Source: a virus. From it: a stretch of 38,751 bases of DNA. This document shows, in pieces, positions 37,396 through 38,751 of the stretch. The notes beneath the pieces are model-generated. The model did no database searches, had not been told where the DNA came from, and saw nothing but the letters and a program-made list of their open reading frames with translations. The first letter of the stretch is position 1. Each line of letters opens with the position of its first letter. Where the stretch lies: IMG/VR virus record IMGVR_UViG_3300025707_000368, positions 1-38,751 of that record; one strand, written 5' to 3'. Made by a program: the position numbers and the translations under genes.

Positions 37396-37737
37396 TTATA
37401 AAAAAAACCTAATAATAGGAAATATACCCCATACTACGATACATATTTTTAATAACCAAACAGCTGTTATTATTGGGGCCATAAAATAAATTCTTACTAA
37501 TAAAGCCAATACCATTTTAAATCCCATATTCCAATCACGCAAAGGCCATGTGTGTTCATAATAAAGTACTTTTGGATACCATTGATCATTATATACAATA
37601 TCCTTATCTTCATCATATGTTTCAAAATGAGTAAATGGCCAATCTTTTGTATATATTTTTTTCCAATGTCCTTTAGGCCAAGTTACTCTACGATATACCG
37701 TATCTGGTGTCTTAGGTAAAGAATCAACCCAACCCAT
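37396..37737 (-). CDS. Membrane protein with C-terminal hydrophobic region
   Basis: A 113-residue protein. The first 70 residues are soluble and aromatic-rich (VTWPKGHWKK; YYEHTWPLRDW). Residues about 72-112 are hydrophobic (FKMVLALLVRIYFMAPIITA then VWLLKICIVVWGIFPII), enough for one or two membrane helices. It follows the lipoprotein gene by one base, so both are probably expressed together at the envelope. A role in superinfection exclusion is possible but not shown. Confidence 0.6.
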   Translation of the reverse strand: MGWVDSLPKTPDTVYRRVTWPKGHWKKIYTKDWPFTHFETYDEDKDIVYNDQWYPKVLYYEHTWPLRDWNMGFKMVLALLVRIYFMAPIITAVWLLKICIVVWGIFPIIRFFL

Positions 37738-37738
37738 C

Positions 37739-38341
37739 TTAGTTTCTTCTTGTTACTCTCCGTCCACCTGATGAACTTGTTGAAGAAGAACTTGTTGAAG
37801 AAGAACTTGTTGAAGAAGAACTTGTTGAAGAAGAACTTGTACTGTTAGTTTGACCACTATCGTTATTACTTGATTCAGAAGTATTAGTTCTCGTTCTCGT
37901 AACAGTTAAATTTGTTCCAGGTGATTTAGTATCTCGTGTCCAAGTTCTTATTTTCTTTTCACCTGATTTATATAAATCTGTATAAGGTATGTGCATTGTA
38001 TATCCACCTAAAGTATAACTATTATTATAGTATCCACCATTATAATTATAATATGGATTATAATAATTGTATCCGTTACCATATCCTGAAAAACCACTAA
38101 ACCTATTATACATCGTTTGATATGCCATACCTAATGATTGTCCTGCTCCATCTTGAGCATATATCCCAACTGACTTCATTGGCCCTGCAACAGAATAAGA
38201 ATAGAATTCTTCACTATCATCATTTTCGATTTCTGGATGGAACATAGAGAGTTGTGTATAGCACCCTTGTGTGAAAAGTAGTATAATTATCCAAACTACT
38301 ATAGACCACCATTTAGGTAATATGTCTGTATTAATTTTCAT
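37739..38341 (-). CDS. Lipoprotein with Tyr/Asn-rich core and Ser/Thr tandem repeats
   Basis: A 200-residue protein. The N-terminus is a lipoprotein signal: hydrophobic WWSIVVWIIILLFTQG then Cys (lipobox LFTQGC), so the mature protein would be lipid-anchored. The centre is Tyr/Asn/Gly-rich (GYGNGYNYYNPYYNYNGGYY), a low-complexity adhesive-like stretch. The C-terminus has repeated SSSST units encoded by a 15-bp DNA repeat, then basic GGRRVTRRN. Phage-encoded lipoproteins often block superinfection by binding receptors; that role is inferred. The ATG overlaps the upstream TGA (TGATG). Confidence 0.75.
   Translation of the reverse strand: MKINTDILPKWWSIVVWIIILLFTQGCYTQLSMFHPEIENDDSEEFYSYSVAGPMKSVGIYAQDGAGQSLGMAYQTMYNRFSGFSGYGNGYNYYNPYYNYNGGYYNNSYTLGGYTMHIPYTDLYKSGEKKIRTWTRDTKSPGTNLTVTRTRTNTSESSNNDSGQTNSTSSSSTSSSSTSSSSTSSSSTSSSGGRRVTRRN
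37773..37840 (-). repeat. 15-bp tandem repeat, about 4.5 units, inside the lipoprotein gene
   Basis: The plus-strand unit GAACTTGTTGAAGAA repeats four times exactly, then partially, from 37773 to 37840. Each unit encodes five residues (SSSTS-type), so copy-number change keeps the frame and would vary the length of the tail. Confidence 0.9.
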
Positions 38342-38529
38342 CAGTTTTTTCTCTGACTATTAAAAGTATCTTGTTGTGGTGTATCTTGTATTGGATACGG
38401 GTTAGATATTGTATATTCTATATTTGAGTAGTCAACCTTTTTAGCTGGTTGACCATCGGTTAATTCAACAACTATAAGTGCTGAAATGAACCCTAAAGCG
38501 AAATATACAAAAGTTATGTGTGTAATCAT
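38341..38529 (-). CDS. Small single-span membrane-anchored protein
   Basis: A 62-residue protein with an N-terminal hydrophobic segment (THITFVYFALGFISALIVVE, residues 3-22) and a polar tail (SNPYPIQDTPQQDTFN). The topology fits a membrane-anchored peptide. It is coupled to both neighbours by ATGA/TGATG junctions. No family is recognised. Confidence 0.55.
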   Translation of the reverse strand: MITHITFVYFALGFISALIVVELTDGQPAKKVDYSNIEYTISNPYPIQDTPQQDTFNSQRKN

Positions 38530-38751
38530 TTTCCATGTTCTTTCACATTTATAATTTGAAAAATCTTTGTCGGTATTATATTCAGTCCTGTCTCATTAGT
38601 AAGTATCAATGAATTCTGAAATTCTGTCCAATCAACCATAAACTTTTTATCCAATATCCCATTATTCTTAGAACGAATCACTTCATTTAATGCATTAATT
38701 GTATATAATGTATTGGTTTGTTTCTTTCTATGCAGTGAGATTGTATCTATT
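38526..38751 (-). CDS. Partial gene at window edge, N-terminus missing
   Basis: The frame is open from the window edge to a TGA that overlaps the next ATG (ATGA). The visible 74 codons include TLYTINALNEVIRSKNNG, MVDWTEFQNSLILTNETG and the end IFQIINVKEHGK. It looks like a soluble alpha/beta protein. No domain can be assigned from the fragment. Confidence 0.6.
   Translation of the reverse strand, partial: IDTISLHRKKQTNTLYTINALNEVIRSKNNGILDKKFMVDWTEFQNSLILTNETGLNIIPTKIFQIINVKEHGK

Noticed and set aside
37773-37840. CRISPR array
   Set aside because: The repeats are 15 bp and directly abutting with no spacers, and they encode Ser/Thr units inside a gene.

Overview
The window is a fragment of a strictly lytic-looking, T4-like tailed phage (myovirus-type replication core) with very AT-rich DNA, probably from an uncultured marine bacterium. 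Every supported gene lies on the minus strand, so transcription runs from high to low coordinates. Most neighbouring genes touch through ATGA, TAATG or TGATG junctions or overlap by a few bases. I see no integrase, repressor, CRISPR array or canonical tRNA.

Layout in transcription order (high to low). (1) 38751-37002: small envelope-type proteins (a lipoprotein with a Ser/Thr tandem repeat, two membrane-anchored proteins) and a KOW-like early protein. (2) 37000-35810: about 1.2 kb without a credible gene, headed by a strong sigma70-type promoter and ended by a long hairpin terminator. It looks like one or two large structured RNAs. (3) 35810-29950: single-strand binding protein (gp32-like), UvsX recombinase, 5'-3' exonuclease, small genes, a DNA methyltransferase and the gp41-like helicase. 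(4) 29800-26760: a cobalamin-dependent ribonucleotide reductase whose active-site cysteine is interrupted by an intein carrying an HNH endonuclease. (5) 26690-23830: a complete TonB-dependent outer-membrane receptor, GC-richer than its surroundings, with its own strong RBS and terminator, i.e. a moron-like cassette. (6) 23742-18294: family B DNA polymerase, sliding clamp, a second methyltransferase and the clamp-loader ATPase (gp44). (7) 18297-9955: an 8.4 kb accessory island that separates gp44 from gp62. It holds a SPASM-like mini-protein, a glycosyltransferase, a GNAT, a tandem Hint-domain protein, an SGNH hydrolase, three 2OG-Fe(II) oxygenases and a B12-type radical SAM enzyme. (8) 9903-8451: gp62, a ClpP-like protease and a DUF1599/Nmad1 protein. 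(9) 8430-1: homing endonucleases and gene fragments, a RecB/Cas4-like nuclease, a SLOG protein, a small RHH-like protein, three more glycosyltransferases and small unknown genes.

Host clues conflict in a useful way. The TonB receptor has the N-terminal carboxypeptidase-regulatory-like domain typical of the Bacteroidota/FCB group. The phage, however, uses E. coli-like promoters (TTGACT, 17-18 nt, TATATT) and clear GGAG Shine-Dalgarno sites, which true Bacteroidota largely do not use. A host in another FCB lineage such as Marinimicrobia (SAR406) would fit, but this is inference.

The genes combine into a self-sufficient replisome (gp32, UvsX, FEN, gp41, gp43, gp44/62, gp45) fed by a B12-dependent nucleotide reductase. 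Around it sits an unusually rich set of modification enzymes (four glycosyltransferases, three hydroxylases, B12-radical SAM, acetyltransferase, two DNA methyltransferases). The most unusual items are the RNA locus, the phage-borne TonB receptor with its possible link to two B12-dependent enzymes, and the modification island.
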